From assembly GCF_002813375.1 (NCBI RefSeq), contig NZ_PHUJ01000003.1, positions 930,001 through 994,000 of the forward strand: DNA of 64,000 bases, written 5' to 3'. Position numbers and translations under genes: made by a program. Positions 1 through 9,332 of this stretch are shown here, piece after piece. Every line of letters starts with the position of its first letter. Positions within the stretch are counted from its first letter, which is position 1. The notes under the pieces were generated by a model. It did no database searches and was not told the DNA's origin. It saw only the letters and a program-made list of their open reading frames with translations. The stretch is from Pseudonocardia alni (GTDB taxonomy: Bacteria; Actinomycetota; Actinomycetes; Mycobacteriales; Pseudonocardiaceae).

Positions 1-1079
1 TGCGGCACGGCCGCGACCAGCGCCCCGGCCTTCGGCACCAGCCCGATGAGGATCATGAAACCGCCCGCGGCGGCGACCACCCAGCGGCTGGAGACCCGGG
101 TGAGCCGGACGAGGCCGACGTTCTCGGCGAAGCAGGTGTAGGGGAAGGAGTTGAGGACACCGCCCAGGGTGGTGGCGGCGCCGTCGGCGCGCAGGGCGCG
201 GGCGACGTCGTCCGGCCCGACCTTCTTGTCCACGATCTCGCCGGTGGCGATCACGTCACCGGTCGTCTCGACCGCGGTGATCATCATGACGACGATCATC
301 GACAGGATCGCGGCGAGCGAGAACTGCGGCCAGCCGAAGTGGAACGGCGTGGTGACCCCGACCCAGTCCGACTCCCCCACCGCGGACAGGTCGACCAGAC
401 CGAACGGCACCGCGGCCAGCGTCCCGAGCACGAGCCCGGCGAGCACCGCGACGGTGGCGAGGAAACCGCGGAACAGCCGCTGGATCAGCACGATCACCGC
501 GAGCGTGCCGAGGGCGAGCCCGAGGTACAGCGGGTTCCCGGGGTCGGGGGCGTTCGCGCCGCCGACGGCGTCGGTCGCGGCGACCGGCAGCAGCGCCAGC
601 CCGATCACGGTGATCACCGTGCCGGTGACGACCGGCGGGAAGAAGCGCAGCAGCCGCGCGACGTAGGGCGCGGCGAGGAAGGTCACCAGCCCGGCGACGA
701 TCACCGCGCCGTAGATGGTGGTGAGCCCGGCGGTGCCACCACCCGCGGCCAGCCCGATCGCGATCATCGGCGAGACCGCGGTGAACGTGACGCCCTGCAG
801 CAGCGGCAGCCGCACCCCGATCCGGCCGATCCCGACCGACTGCAGGATCGAGGCGATGCCGCAGGTGAACAGGTCGGCGTTGATCAGGTGGATGAGCTGG
901 CGCTCGTCGAGACCGATGGCGTTGGCGAGCAGGATCGGCACGACGACGGCGCCGGCGTAGAACGCCAGCACGTGCTGCATGCCGTAGACGGCGAGCCGTC
1001 CGGCGGGCGGCACCCGGTCGACCGGGTGGACGGGGCGGGCGGGATCGGTGGTTCGGCTGGTGGATCGGCGCAGGCGCAT
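1..1079 (-). CDS. NCS2 family purine/xanthine permease, C-terminus beyond left edge
   Basis: This is an integral membrane nucleobase:cation symporter that probably imports xanthine, urate or a related purine. Reverse-strand translation from ATG at 1079 is open for 359 codons to the window edge with no stop. Near residue 34 it carries the NCS2 start region [17 protein letters not shown], then [20 protein letters not shown], and further on [15 protein letters not shown], the family motif around TM8. It is divergent from the urease operon, with about 250 bases between the starts, which fits a purine/urea nitrogen locus. The same family occurs again at 10580-12076, so the locus carries two NCS2 carriers. 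The exact substrate cannot be read from sequence. Confidence 0.9.
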   Translation of the reverse strand, partial: MRLRRSTSRTTDPARPVHPVDRVPPAGRLAVYGMQHVLAFYAGAVVVPILLANAIGLDERQLIHLINADLFTCGIASILQSVGIGRIGVRLPLLQGVTFTAVSPMIAIGLAAGGGTAGLTTIYGAVIVAGLVTFLAAPYVARLLRFFPPVVTGTVITVIGLALLPVAATDAVGGANAPDPGNPLYLGLALGTLAVIVLIQRLFRGFLATVAVLAGLVLGTLAAVPFGLVDLSAVGESDWVGVTTPFHFGWPQFSLAAILSMIVVMMITAVETTGDVIATGEIVDKKVGPDDVARALRADGAATTLGGVLNSFPYTCFAENVGLVRLTRVSSRWVVAAAGGFMILIGLVPKAGALVAAVP

Positions 1080-1328
1080 CGGTGACCTCGATGGGAGCCG
1101 GAGGGTGTGACGGGGCAGGGCGCGCGGAGGGGGCCGGATTGCGACCTGCATCACCATGCGCCCGGGCCGGGACCGCCCGGCACCGCCGTCTCCGACGAAC
1201 CCCGGGCCGCTCGTCGCGGGGCTTTCGTAGGTTCCGACAGTCGACCCGGTCATCGGGCCCCCGGCGGGACACCGTTCGGAACCTCCCGGCAATCCCGTCG
1301 CAACCCGGGTCCGGACACAATGCGGGGC

Positions 1329-1631
1329 ATGCACCTCAGCCCGAGCGAGCGCGACAAGCTCCTCGTCCACGTCGCCGCCGACGTCGCCCGCAGGCGTCGC
1401 GAGCGGGGTCTGCGGATGAACTACCCGGAGTCGGTCGCGCTGATCACCGAGCACGTCCTGGAGGGCGCCCGCGACGGCCGCACCGTCAGCGAGCTGATGA
1501 GCAGCGGCCGGGAGGTCCTGACCCGCGACGACGTCCTCGACGGCGTCCCGGAGATGCTCGACTCGGTGCAGGTGGAGGCCACCTTCCCGGACGGCACGAA
1601 GCTCGTCACCGTGCACGGGCCGATCGCATGA
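1329..1631 (+). CDS. ureA: Urease subunit gamma
   Basis: This is the small structural subunit of the cytoplasmic nickel urease, which hydrolyses urea to ammonia and carbamate. The 100-residue product has the usual length and the typical opening [12 protein letters not shown]; the conserved [20 protein letters not shown] stretch follows. An in-frame ATG nine bases upstream (1320) would add only three residues; 1329 is chosen because family members begin with MHL. The stop overlaps the ureB start by four bases (ATGA), so translation is coupled. It is first in a ureABCFGD operon next to a purine permease and supplies the final step for the urea released by allantoicase further right. Confidence 0.97.
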   Translation: MHLSPSERDKLLVHVAADVARRRRERGLRMNYPESVALITEHVLEGARDGRTVSELMSSGREVLTRDDVLDGVPEMLDSVQVEATFPDGTKLVTVHGPIA

Positions 1632-1954
1632 CGCCCGGCGAGATCCTCGTCGGCACCGAGCCGGTCGAGCTGCACCCCGGCCGCCCCCGGCTGACGCTGA
1701 CCGTGGTCAACGCCGCGGACCGCCCGGTGCAGGTCGGGTCGCACTACCACTTCGCCGCTGCGAACCCCGGACTGTCCTTCGACCGCGACGCCGCGTGGGG
1801 ACACCGGCTTGACGTCCCCGCCGGGACGTCGGTGCGGTTCGAGCCCGGTGTGGAGCGCGAGGTGACGCTGGTGCCGATCGCCGGGGCGCGCCGGGTCCCC
1901 GGTCTGCGTGCGGAACGGGCCGGCGCCCTCGACGAGCGGAGCTACGAGCAGTGA
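1628..1954 (+). CDS. ureB: Urease subunit beta
   Basis: This is the second structural subunit of urease, 108 residues, the normal size for bacteria with three separate subunits. It opens with the typical [18 protein letters not shown] and contains [20 protein letters not shown], a hallmark of UreB (GSH.HF.E.N in most members). The start overlaps ureA by four bases and the stop overlaps the GTG of ureC by four bases. The identity rests on motif order and operon position. Confidence 0.96.
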   Translation: MTPGEILVGTEPVELHPGRPRLTLTVVNAADRPVQVGSHYHFAAANPGLSFDRDAAWGHRLDVPAGTSVRFEPGVEREVTLVPIAGARRVPGLRAERAGALDERSYEQ

Positions 1955-3666
1955 CCATCGACCGCGCGCGCTACGCCGACCTGTACGGCCCGACCGTCGG
2001 GGACCGGGTCCGGCTCGCCGACACGAACCTGCTGATCGAGGTCACCGAGGATCGCTCGCGCGGCCCGGCGTCCGGCGACGAGGTCATGTTCGGCGGCGGC
2101 AAGGTGATCCGGGAGTCGATGGGGCAGGCCGCCGTCGCGGCCGCGGACTGCCCGGACCTGGTGATCACCGGCGCCGTCGTGCTGGACCACTGGGGCGTGG
2201 TGAAGGCCGACGTGGGCGTCAAGGGCGGCCGGATCGTCGGCATCGGCAAGGCCGGCAACCCCGACACGATGGACGGGGTCGACCCGGCGCTGGTAATCGG
2301 GCCCGGCACCGAGGTCCTGGCCGGCAACGGCCGCATCCTCACCGCCGGTGCGATCGACGCGCACGTGCACTTCATCTGCCCGCAGCTGGTCGAGACCGCA
2401 CTCGCGTCCGGGGTCACGACGCTGTTCGGCGGCGGCACCGGCCCGGTCGACGGGTCGAAGGCCACCACCGTCACGCCCGGCCCCTGGAACATCGGCCGGA
2501 TGCTGCAGGCGATGGACCACCAGCCGGTGAACCTGCTGCTGATGGGCAAGGGCAACACGGTCTCGGCCGAGGCGCTGCACGAGCAGCTGCGCGCCGGGGC
2601 GGGCGGGTTCAAGCTGCACGAGGACTGGGGCACCACCCCGGCGGCGATCGACGCCTGCCTGCGGGTGTGCGAGGAGACCGGCGTGCAGGCCGCGATCCAC
2701 ACCGACACCCTCAACGAGGCCGGGTTCCTGCAGTCCACACTGGCCGCGATCGCCGGGCGCTCGATCAACGCCTTCCACACCGAGGGCGCCGGCGGCGGGC
2801 ACGCCCCGGACATCATCGAGGTCGTCGGCACCTCGCACGTGCTGCCGTCGTCGACGAACCCGACCCGCCCGCACACCGTGAACACCCTCGACGAGCACCT
2901 CGACATGCTCATGGTGTGCCACCACCTGAACCCGTCGGTGCCCGAGGACCTGGCCTTCGCCGAGTCCCGCATCCGCCCGACGACGATCGCCGCCGAGGAC
3001 GTGCTGCACGACCTGGGCGCGATCTCGATGATGTCGAGCGACTCGCAGGCGATGGGCCGGATCGGCGAGGTCGTCATCCGGACCTGGCAGACCGCGCACG
3101 TCATGAAGGCCGCCCGCGGCCCGCTGCCCGGTGACTCCGAGCGGGCGGACAACCTGCGTGCGCAGCGCTACGTCGCCAAGTACACGATCAACCCCGCACT
3201 CGCCCACGGCGCCGCCGAGCACGTCGGGTCGGTCGAAGTCGGCAAGCTCGCCGACCTGGTGCTGTGGGAGCCGAAGTTCTTCGGGGTGCGCCCCGAGGTC
3301 GTCCTCAAGGGCGGGTTCGCCGTGTGGGCGCAGATGGGCGACGCGAACGCCTCCATCCCCACGCCCGGCCCGGTCTACGGACGCCCGATGTTCGGCTACG
3401 CCCACACCCCCGCCGCGCTCGGCTCGCTCACCTTCATGGCGCCGTCGGCGCTGGAGGCGGGCGTTCCCGAGCGGCTCGGGCTGGCGACGCCCGCGGTGCC
3501 GGTGGCCGACACCCGCTCGGTGCGCAAGGCCGGGATGCTGCGCAACGACGCCACCCCGGACGTGCGCGTCGACCCGGACTCGTTCGAGGTGACGATCGAC
3601 GGCGCCGTCGTCGAGCCCGCGCCGGTGAGCGAGCTGCCGATGGCGCAGCGGTACTTCCTGTTCTGA
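1951..3666 (+). CDS. ureC: Urease catalytic subunit alpha
   Basis: This is the catalytic subunit (571 residues) that binds the two nickel ions. All active-site residues can be placed: His138 and His140 (AHVHFICP), the carbamylated Lys221 ([10 protein letters not shown]), His250 (HTDTLNE), His276 ([12 protein letters not shown]), Cys323 and His324 of the flap (MVCHHLNPS) and Asp364 (SSDSQAMGR). Each sits four positions after its counterpart in the Klebsiella numbering, so the enzyme should be active if matured. The GTG start overlaps the ureB stop (GTGA), and the stop shares one base with the ureF start. Confidence 0.98.
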   Translation: MTIDRARYADLYGPTVGDRVRLADTNLLIEVTEDRSRGPASGDEVMFGGGKVIRESMGQAAVAAADCPDLVITGAVVLDHWGVVKADVGVKGGRIVGIGKAGNPDTMDGVDPALVIGPGTEVLAGNGRILTAGAIDAHVHFICPQLVETALASGVTTLFGGGTGPVDGSKATTVTPGPWNIGRMLQAMDHQPVNLLLMGKGNTVSAEALHEQLRAGAGGFKLHEDWGTTPAAIDACLRVCEETGVQAAIHTDTLNEAGFLQSTLAAIAGRSINAFHTEGAGGGHAPDIIEVVGTSHVLPSSTNPTRPHTVNTLDEHLDMLMVCHHLNPSVPEDLAFAESRIRPTTIAAEDVLHDLGAISMMSSDSQAMGRIGEVVIRTWQTAHVMKAARGPLPGDSERADNLRAQRYVAKYTINPALAHGAAEHVGSVEVGKLADLVLWEPKFFGVRPEVVLKGGFAVWAQMGDANASIPTPGPVYGRPMFGYAHTPAALGSLTFMAPSALEAGVPERLGLATPAVPVADTRSVRKAGMLRNDATPDVRVDPDSFEVTIDGAVVEPAPVSELPMAQRYFLF

Positions 3667-4343
3667 TGGCGGGTCTCGCGTCACTGGTGCTCGCCGACGC
3701 CCGGTTCCCCGGCGGCGGGCACGTGCACTCCGGCGGGCTGGAGGAGGCCGCCGAGCGGGGGCTGGTCACCGACGTCGCGTCGCTGCACGCGTTCCTGCGG
3801 GCGCGGCTGCGCACCGCGGGCCGGGTCGCGGCCTGCGCCGCCGCGGCCGCCGCGCACCCCGCGGGCCGGGACCGGCTCGGGGCGCTGGACGCGGCACTCG
3901 ACGCGCGCACGCCGTCGCTCGCGCAGCGCGAGGCGTCGCGGGTGCAGGGGAAGGCCGCCCTGCGCGCGGCGCGGGCGGCGTGGCCGTCGCCGGAGCTCGA
4001 CACGCTCGTCGCGGTCGACCGGCGCCCGCACCATCCGCTGATCGTCGGCGTCGTCGTCGGCGTCGCCGGGGAGTCCCCGTCCGACGCGGCCCGCTGCGTC
4101 GGCTACCTCGCCGTCTCCGGGCCCGCGTCGGCGGCGGTCCGGCTGCTCGGGCTGGACCCGTTCGCCGTCAACGCCGCGCTCGTCGCCCTGGACGACGACC
4201 TGGCCGTCGTCGTCGACGAGGCCGCGGACCTCGCGGTGGGCGACCCCGCCGACCTCCCGGCGCCCGGCGCGCCGGTCCTCGACCTCATGGCCGAGTCCCA
4301 CGTCCACCACCACCGCGAGAGGGTGCGTCTCTTTGCCTCCTGA
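3666..4343 (+). CDS. ureF: Urease accessory protein UreF
   Basis: UreF joins UreD and UreG in the chaperone complex that carbamylates the active-site lysine and inserts nickel into UreC. The start ATG (3666) overlaps the ureC stop by one base (TGATG), giving 225 residues. The N-terminal [20 protein letters not shown] is the UreF signature (DsrlPtGgfahSgGLE in most members). The helical, alanine-rich body fits the all-alpha fold. The 3' end overlaps the ureG start by 11 bases, so the accessory genes are translationally coupled. Confidence 0.94.
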   Translation: MAGLASLVLADARFPGGGHVHSGGLEEAAERGLVTDVASLHAFLRARLRTAGRVAACAAAAAAHPAGRDRLGALDAALDARTPSLAQREASRVQGKAALRAARAAWPSPELDTLVAVDRRPHHPLIVGVVVGVAGESPSDAARCVGYLAVSGPASAAVRLLGLDPFAVNAALVALDDDLAVVVDEAADLAVGDPADLPAPGAPVLDLMAESHVHHHRERVRLFAS

Positions 4344-5070
4344 ACAGAGCCCGCCGACCGGGCAGACCGGGCAGACCGGGCACGGCCACGGTCATGTGAT
4401 CAGCTTCGACCCGACGGTCACCGACCACGACCACCACGCACCGGTCCCGGCCGGCGGGCGCTCGGTGCGGATCGGGATCGGCGGGCCGGTCGGGTCGGGC
4501 AAGACGGCGCTGGTCGCGGCGCTGGCCCGCAGCCTCGGCGAGCGGGTCCGCCTGGCCGTGGTCACCAACGACATCTACACCACCGAGGACGCGGACTTCC
4601 TGCGCCGCAACGCCGTGCTGCCGCCGGAGCGGGTCGAGGCCGTGCAGACCGGCTGCTGCCCGCACACCGCGATCCGCGACGACATCACCGCCAACCTCGA
4701 CGCCGTCGAGCTGCTGGAGGAGCGCTTCGGCGACCTGGACCTGGTGCTCGTGGAGTCCGGCGGGGACAACCTCACCGCGGTGTTCTCCCGCGGCCTGGTG
4801 GACCGGCAGATCTTCGTCGTCGACGTCGCGGGCGGGGACAAGGTGCCCCGCAAGGGCGGCCCCGGCGTCACCACCGCGGACCTGCTCGTGATCAACAAGA
4901 CCGACCTGGCGCCGCTGGTCGGCGCCGACCTCGGGGTCATGACCGGCGACGCCGCGCGCATCCGCGGGGAGCTGCCGGTGATCGCGCAGTCGCTGGTCGA
5001 GGACCCGGGCGCCGGCGACGTCGGCGCCTGGGTGCTCGAGCAGGTCGCCGCGGTCCGGGCGAGCGTCTGA
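4333..5070 (+). CDS. ureG: Urease accessory GTPase UreG with His-rich N-terminal tail
   Basis: This is a SIMIBI-class GTPase that powers nickel delivery to urease. The P-loop GGPVGSGKT ends at residue 58, and the nickel-site motif CPH is seen in [13 protein letters not shown]. The product is 245 residues from TTG at 4333; about 40 residues precede the core and include HGHGHV and DHDHH, a histidine-rich tail. A GTG at 4396 is a possible later start, which would lose the first cluster. No ureE gene is present in this operon, so the tail may take over part of the nickel-holding role; this is inference. Confidence 0.95.
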   Translation: MPPEQSPPTGQTGQTGHGHGHVISFDPTVTDHDHHAPVPAGGRSVRIGIGGPVGSGKTALVAALARSLGERVRLAVVTNDIYTTEDADFLRRNAVLPPERVEAVQTGCCPHTAIRDDITANLDAVELLEERFGDLDLVLVESGGDNLTAVFSRGLVDRQIFVVDVAGGDKVPRKGGPGVTTADLLVINKTDLAPLVGADLGVMTGDAARIRGELPVIAQSLVEDPGAGDVGAWVLEQVAAVRASV

Positions 5071-5071
5071 G

Positions 5072-5896
5072 GTGCTGGCCTGCGCGGAGCTCGTGGTCGT
5101 CGCGCGGGACGGCCGCTCGGTCGTCACCACGCTGCGGGCGCAGTCCCCGCTGGCCCTGGTCCCCCGTCGTGGCGTCACCGGTGCGAGCCGGTCCGACGCC
5201 GTCGTGCACCTGGTGGGGTCGGCCTCGACCCCGCTGGCCGGCGACGACGTCACCCTCACCGTGACCGTCGGCGCGGGGGCGCACCTGACCCTGACCGGGG
5301 TCGCGGCGGCCGTCGCCCTGCCGGGTGGCCGCAGTGCCGACCGCGCGGCCCGGCCGAGCCGGACCGTGCTGCGCTGCAGCGTCGGCGACGGCGGGTCGCT
5401 GACCTACCTACCGGAGCCGACCGTGGTGACCGGGCGGGCCCACCACGAGACCGTGCTCGACGTGGTGCTCGCCCCGACCGCCGCGCTGCGCGCCCGGGAC
5501 CTGCTGGTTGCGGGCCGCACCGGGGAGCGGCCGGGCCGCTGCCGCGGGACCGTCCGGGTCACCGAGTGCAGTGCCGGCGGGAGCGGTGCCGGCGGGAGCG
5601 GTGCCTCCGGGAACGGTGCCTCCGGGAACGGTGCCGCGCCCGGCCGGCCGCTGCTGGTGCAGACCCAGGAGATCGGCGACCCGCTGCTCGACGCCTCCCC
5701 CGCCCACCTCGCCGGGCACCGGGTCCTGGGCACCGAGGTCCTGGTCGGGCCCGCCCGCGAGCAGGTCCTCGCGACCTGCGGGGACGGGTGGAGCCTGTCC
5801 CCGCTGCCCGGGCGCGGGGCGCTCGCGACGGCCGTCGCGCACGACGCCGTCACCGCCGCCCGCCGCCTCGCCGAGGCCGTGCGCGCCGCCCGGTGA
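5072..5896 (+). CDS. ureD: Urease accessory protein UreD (UreH)
   Basis: UreD is the scaffold that binds UreFG and the apo-urease during nickel insertion. The product (274 residues, GTG start one base after the ureG stop) contains QSPLALVPRRG near the N-terminus and LTYLPEPTVV in the middle, both typical of UreD. An unusual insert of four 15-base units (5576-5635) encodes a Gly/Ser/Ala/Asn-rich loop in the second half that conserved family members do not need. It is last in the ure operon and convergent with the NCS1 permease gene across a hairpin. Confidence 0.9.
   Translation: MLACAELVVVARDGRSVVTTLRAQSPLALVPRRGVTGASRSDAVVHLVGSASTPLAGDDVTLTVTVGAGAHLTLTGVAAAVALPGGRSADRAARPSRTVLRCSVGDGGSLTYLPEPTVVTGRAHHETVLDVVLAPTAALRARDLLVAGRTGERPGRCRGTVRVTECSAGGSGAGGSGASGNGASGNGAAPGRPLLVQTQEIGDPLLDASPAHLAGHRVLGTEVLVGPAREQVLATCGDGWSLSPLPGRGALATAVAHDAVTAARRLAEAVRAAR
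5576..5635 (+). repeat. Four 15-bp tandem units inside ureD
   Basis: Units are GGCGGGAGCGGTGCC twice, followed by TCCGGGAACGGTGCC twice. Each adds five residues (GGSGA or SGNGA), so copy-number change would keep the frame. The pattern suggests recent slippage or unequal exchange in a tolerated surface loop. Confidence 0.9.
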
Positions 5897-5904
5897 GCCA
5901 CCGG

Positions 5905-5958
5905 GTGACCGGTACCGGTGAGGGGCCGGGTGCCGCTCCGCTCACCGGTGATGGTCAC
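5905..5958. terminator. Hairpin between convergent ureD and NCS1 permease
   Basis: The left arm GTGACC-GGT-ACCGGTGAG (5905-5922) pairs with CTCACCGGT-GAT-GGTCAC (5941-5958) through two stems of 9 and 6 bp separated by a 3-base internal loop. It lies just after the ureD stop and runs into the last codons of the permease, so it could stop transcription from both sides. There is no U-tract, as is common in high-GC actinomycetes. Confidence 0.55.
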
Positions 5959-7592
5959 ACCTGGGCCGGGAGCAGGTGCTCGCCCGTCCGGTCGGTGCTC
6001 AGGCACAGCGAGCACACGTAGGCGTCGTGCGCGGGGCACGCCGCCATGTCCGGTCGCTCCAGGTCCTGCCCGCACACGTGGCACGGCAGGGTGACGGCCG
6101 AGGGGTTGCCGTGCTCGTCGAGCATCGGCAGGTCGATGCCGTCGTCGGTGCGGCGCAGGTACCAGCGGCCGCGGGTGGCCAGCGCGATCACGGGGGGCAG
6201 CACCACGCCGAGCACGATCGCGACCAGCGGCGAGAACGGCGCGATCGCCTCGCCCAGCAGCCCGAAGAACGCCGCGATGGACAGCCCGCCCGCGACGACC
6301 ACCGAGCCGAACCCGACCGGGTTGACCGCGTACAGCATGCCGCGGCGGAACTCCGGGAACCTCGGCGAGATGCCGAGCAGGTACTTGTTCACCACGATGT
6401 CGGTGGCGACCACGACGATCCAGGCGATGCCCATGTTCGCGTAGAACCCGAGGATCGCGTTGAGGAAGTCGAACATGTTCGCCTCCATCAGCACGAGCGC
6501 GATCACCAGGTTGACGCCGAGGAACACCAGCCGCCCGGGGTAGGTGCCGGTGACCCGGGTGAAGGAATTGGTCCAGGCCAGCGAGCCGGAGTAGGCGTTG
6601 GTGACGTTGATCTTGATCTGGCTGATGACGACGAGCACCACGGCCAGGGTGATCGCCAGCCACGCGGGCATGAGCTCCTGGTAGATGACCAGGAACTGGT
6701 GCACCGGCTCGTTGGCCACCGTCGCGCCGTCGGCCAGGTTCGCGATGAGATAGACGGCGAGGAACAGCCCGACGACCTGCTTCGCCGCCCCGAACAGCAC
6801 CCAGCCCGGCCCGGCGAGCAGCGTCGCGGCCCACCAGCGGCGGGCGTTCTCCGGGGTCCTGGGTGGCATGAACCGCAGGTAGTCGATCTGCTCGGCGATC
6901 TGGGCGATCAGCGACAGGCACACCCCGGCGGCGAGCATGACCGAGCCGAGGCCGGGGGTGCCCGCGCCGTCCTCGCCCTGGTAGGCCAGGAACGTCGACA
7001 CCGAGTCCGGGTGCGCGAGCAGCAGGTAGCCGAAGGGCAGCACCATCAGGACCAGCCACAGCGGCGTCGTCCACACCTGCAGCGTGGACAGCAGCGACAT
7101 CCCGTACACCACCAGCGGGAAGATGATCACCGTGGACACGGCGTAGCCCGCCCACAGCGGCAGCCCCAGGCCCAGCTCGAGCCCCTGGGCCATGATCGAG
7201 CCCTCGAGGGCGAAGAAGATGAAGGTGAAGGTCGCGAAGATGACGTTGGTCAGGATCGAGCCGTAGTAGCCGAAGCCGCTGCCGCGGGTGATCAGGTCCA
7301 GGTCCAGGTTGTAGCGGGCCGCGTAGTACGCCAGCGGCAGCCCGGTCGCGATGATCACCAGAGCGAACACGCCGATGCCCCACAGGGCGTTGACCGTGCC
7401 GTACGCGATACCGATGTTCGCGCCGATCGCGAAGTCGGCGAGGTAGGCGATGCCGCCGAGCGCGGTCACCCCGACGACGCCGGGTGACCAGCGGCGGTAG
7501 CTGCGCGGCGCGAACCGCAGCGTGTAGTCCTCCAGCGTCTCGCGCGCGGCTCCCGCCGGCGCCGCCGTGGTCCGGTCCATCTCCTGTGTCAT
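5955..7592 (-). CDS. NCS1-type purine/cytosine permease-like transporter with C-terminal cysteine-rich domain
   Basis: This is a membrane transporter of the purine-cytosine permease (NCS1/CodB-like) group, 545 residues from ATG 7592. The core has about 12 hydrophobic segments and motifs such as GFGYYGSILTNVIFATFTF and SQIKINVTNAYSGSLAWTN. After the last membrane segment comes a cytoplasmic-looking tail of about 60 residues with paired cysteines (C504-x2-C507, C519, C527-x2-C530 plus nearby His), resembling a zinc ribbon. Most NCS1 carriers lack this. The gene sits between urease and the urate operon, so a purine, allantoin-like or urea-like substrate is plausible but unproven. A second ATG (7580) would shorten it by four residues. 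Confidence 0.87.
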   Translation of the reverse strand: MTQEMDRTTAAPAGAARETLEDYTLRFAPRSYRRWSPGVVGVTALGGIAYLADFAIGANIGIAYGTVNALWGIGVFALVIIATGLPLAYYAARYNLDLDLITRGSGFGYYGSILTNVIFATFTFIFFALEGSIMAQGLELGLGLPLWAGYAVSTVIIFPLVVYGMSLLSTLQVWTTPLWLVLMVLPFGYLLLAHPDSVSTFLAYQGEDGAGTPGLGSVMLAAGVCLSLIAQIAEQIDYLRFMPPRTPENARRWWAATLLAGPGWVLFGAAKQVVGLFLAVYLIANLADGATVANEPVHQFLVIYQELMPAWLAITLAVVLVVISQIKINVTNAYSGSLAWTNSFTRVTGTYPGRLVFLGVNLVIALVLMEANMFDFLNAILGFYANMGIAWIVVVATDIVVNKYLLGISPRFPEFRRGMLYAVNPVGFGSVVVAGGLSIAAFFGLLGEAIAPFSPLVAIVLGVVLPPVIALATRGRWYLRRTDDGIDLPMLDEHGNPSAVTLPCHVCGQDLERPDMAACPAHDAYVCSLCLSTDRTGEHLLPAQV

Positions 7593-7675
7593 CGAAGCTC
7601 CCACGGTGGCCGGGTCGGAGGACCACCGGTGAGGAATGGTGCGTTCCGCAACGGCGGCGCCGGTTGCCGTCGGGT

Positions 7676-7762
7676 GACGACTGCGTGACACCGGCCCCGG
7701 ACGATCCGGGCGCCGCGTGACGGCCGGCGGACCGGCCGGGACGACTGCGTGACGATCCGGGC
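7676..7762. repeat. Short direct repeats upstream of the NCS1 permease
   Basis: GACGACTGCGTGAC occurs at 7676-7689 and again at 7740-7753, and ACGATCCGGGC occurs at 7701-7711 and 7752-7762. Further on, a 9-base unit TGGACGGGG repeats three times from about 7800. No gene is seen in 7593-7891; it is upstream of the leftward permease and downstream of the GNAT gene. Confidence 0.5.
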
Positions 7763-7891
7763 ACGACGGGTGCGTGCCCGCGCCGGACCGGCCACCGTGG
7801 TGGACGGGGTGGACGGGGTGGACGGGGCGGACGGCGGCCCCGCGACGACGGTGGCGACGGGCGAGGGCGGGCGGGGACGCTGGGCGGTCGG

Positions 7892-8671
7892 TCAGGAGGG
7901 CGGGTGCTCCCACATCGTCGTGCGGAACAGGTCCCAGAAGCCCAGCCGGCGGTAGACCGGGTGGCCGTCGTCGCTGGAGATCAGCAGCGACGGCAGCCCG
8001 GGCGCGGCCGCGCAGACGGCCGCGGTGACCGCCCCGCCGAACCCGCGGCCCCGGTGCTCCGGCAGCACCGACACCCAGTCGACCTCGACCACGCCGTGGT
8101 GCACGCCCGCCCCGGCCGTCGCGACCGGCTCGCCCCCGGCGTACCCGACGACCAGGTGCAGCAGGCTCCCGGACCGCGGGTCCGCGACGGCAGGCCGCCC
8201 CACCTCGGCGAGGCCGTAGCCGGCGACCAGGACGCGCTCGAAGTCGGCCGGATCGGCGTCGGGCACCGTCCGGATCCACAGGTCCGGCGGAGGCGGTGGC
8301 AGCGGTCCCGGCGGGCGGAACATCAGCGGCGGATGGCCGACCCGCACCAGCCCGTACCCGCTCAGGTCGGGCAGCGCGAACAGCGAGAGCAGCACCCACC
8401 AGCGGTGCCGCGGGAAGAAGGCGGCCGCGTCGTCGAGCACCCGGCGCAGGCCGTCGGGGTCCGGCGGGGCGGTCAGGACGACCGCGTTGTCGTAGCCGAA
8501 CGGGGACCCGGGGTCGGCCAGGACGGCACCGGCCACCCGTCGGGCCCGCCCCCCGGCCCGGGCCGCCATCGCGGTGGTCCGGTCGGCGTAGGCGTGCACG
8601 AACCGGCGCGCGAGGCTGTCCCCGACCGGGCTGTCCGGCTCCCAACCGGTGGTGAGCGTCTCGGTGGTCAT
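7892..8671 (-). CDS. GNAT family N-acetyltransferase
   Basis: This is a predicted acetyl-CoA-dependent N-acetyltransferase of 259 residues from ATG 8671. The C-terminal third shows the GNAT core: a beta strand ending VDWVSVLPEHRGRGFGGAV, in which the R/Q-x-x-G-x-G/A acetyl-CoA loop is HRGRGFGGA, and later PVYRRLGFWDLFRT, the usual Y.r.GF motif near the end. The N-terminal half is less conserved and has a proline-rich linker (PPGPLPPPPPD). It is divergent from uraD, sharing the intergenic region that carries an IclR-like box. The substrate is unknown and a role in purine use is not shown by sequence. Confidence 0.8.
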   Translation of the reverse strand: MTTETLTTGWEPDSPVGDSLARRFVHAYADRTTAMAARAGGRARRVAGAVLADPGSPFGYDNAVVLTAPPDPDGLRRVLDDAAAFFPRHRWWVLLSLFALPDLSGYGLVRVGHPPLMFRPPGPLPPPPPDLWIRTVPDADPADFERVLVAGYGLAEVGRPAVADPRSGSLLHLVVGYAGGEPVATAGAGVHHGVVEVDWVSVLPEHRGRGFGGAVTAAVCAAAPGLPSLLISSDDGHPVYRRLGFWDLFRTTMWEHPPS

Positions 8672-8730
8672 GACCGGGGATGGTCCGCCGGTCCCGCGTG
8701 CTCCGGCAGGGCCGTTCGGCCGGGTGACCC

Positions 8731-8760
8731 TTGACACCCTGCCGTCGCGAAACCAACACT
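8731..8760 (+). promoter_or_regulatory. Candidate promoter of the urate operon
   Basis: A consensus -35 TTGACA (8731-8736) is followed after 18 bases by AACACT (8755-8760) as a possible -10. The IclR-like box at 8782-8796 would lie about 20 bases downstream, a placement that suits repression of uraD-uraH-uox-permease. Confidence 0.45.
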
Positions 8761-8781
8761 GATGACACTTCGGAACCACGA

Positions 8782-8796
8782 TTCCGCATCGTGAAA
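8782..8796 (-). promoter_or_regulatory. Candidate IclR operator upstream of uraD
   Basis: The reverse strand reads TTTCACGATGCGGAA, which fits the shared pattern TTYCRYNNNGCGGAA found at the other purine-locus promoters. It is 29 bases before the uraD start. The assignment to the IclR protein encoded at 13317-14138 is inference from co-occurrence. Confidence 0.6.
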
Positions 8797-8825
8797 ATTC
8801 ACGGACGAGTACGGAAGCAGGACCC

Positions 8826-9332
8826 ATGCCGGACGACCTGACCCTCGACCGACTCAACACCGCCCCGCCCGACGAGCTGCGCCCGGCCCTGCGTGCCTGC
8901 GCCACCTCGCCGGGGTGGGCGGACCGGCTGCTGGCCGGACGCCCCTACGGCAGCGTCGACGACGCCGTCGCCGCGGCGGAGAAGGCGGTCCTCGCCCTGG
9001 ACAGCGCCGAGATCGACGCCGCGCTGGCCGGACACCCCCGCATCGGCGAGCGCCCCGGCGGCGCCCATGCCGACGGCGCCGCGTTCTCCCGTTCCGAACA
9101 GTCCGGTGTGGACACCGGTGCGGACACCGCAGCCCGGCTCGCCGCCGGCAACGCCGCCTACGAGCAGCGCTTCGGCCACGTCTTCCTGATCCGGGCCGCA
9201 GGCCGCGACGCCGGGCAGATCCTCGCCGAGCTGGAGCGCAGGCTGGGCAACGACCCGGCCGCCGAGCGCGCCGAGGCCGCCGGTCAGCTGGCCGAGATCA
9301 CCGCCCTGCGGATGCGGCAGGTGCTGGCATGA
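8826..9332 (+). CDS. uraD: OHCU decarboxylase
   Basis: This is 2-oxo-4-hydroxy-4-carboxy-5-ureidoimidazoline decarboxylase, which turns OHCU, the product of 5-hydroxyisourate hydrolysis, into S-allantoin. The product is 168 residues, the family length. The catalytic His70 is seen in the signature GHPRIGER, and SRSEQSGV (88-95, Glu91) is the second family motif. It starts the four-gene urate operon and overlaps uraH by four bases (ATGA). Confidence 0.95.
   Translation: MPDDLTLDRLNTAPPDELRPALRACATSPGWADRLLAGRPYGSVDDAVAAAEKAVLALDSAEIDAALAGHPRIGERPGGAHADGAAFSRSEQSGVDTGADTAARLAAGNAAYEQRFGHVFLIRAAGRDAGQILAELERRLGNDPAAERAEAAGQLAEITALRMRQVLA

Noticed and set aside
1080..1328. IclR-like box before the urease operon
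   Set aside because: No GCGGAA half-site with the right spacing was found, so urease is not placed in the proposed regulon.
7800..7836. CRISPR-like array from the repeated TGGACGGGG units
   Set aside because: The units are 9 bases long, contiguous and without spacers; this is a simple tandem repeat. No cas gene is present.
5955..8789. A very long reverse open frame that would fuse an extra N-terminal half to the NCS1 permease
   Set aside because: The N-terminal part is Arg/Gly/Ala-rich shadow of the GNAT gene on the same strand in another frame. A clean ATG at 7592 starts the conserved permease.
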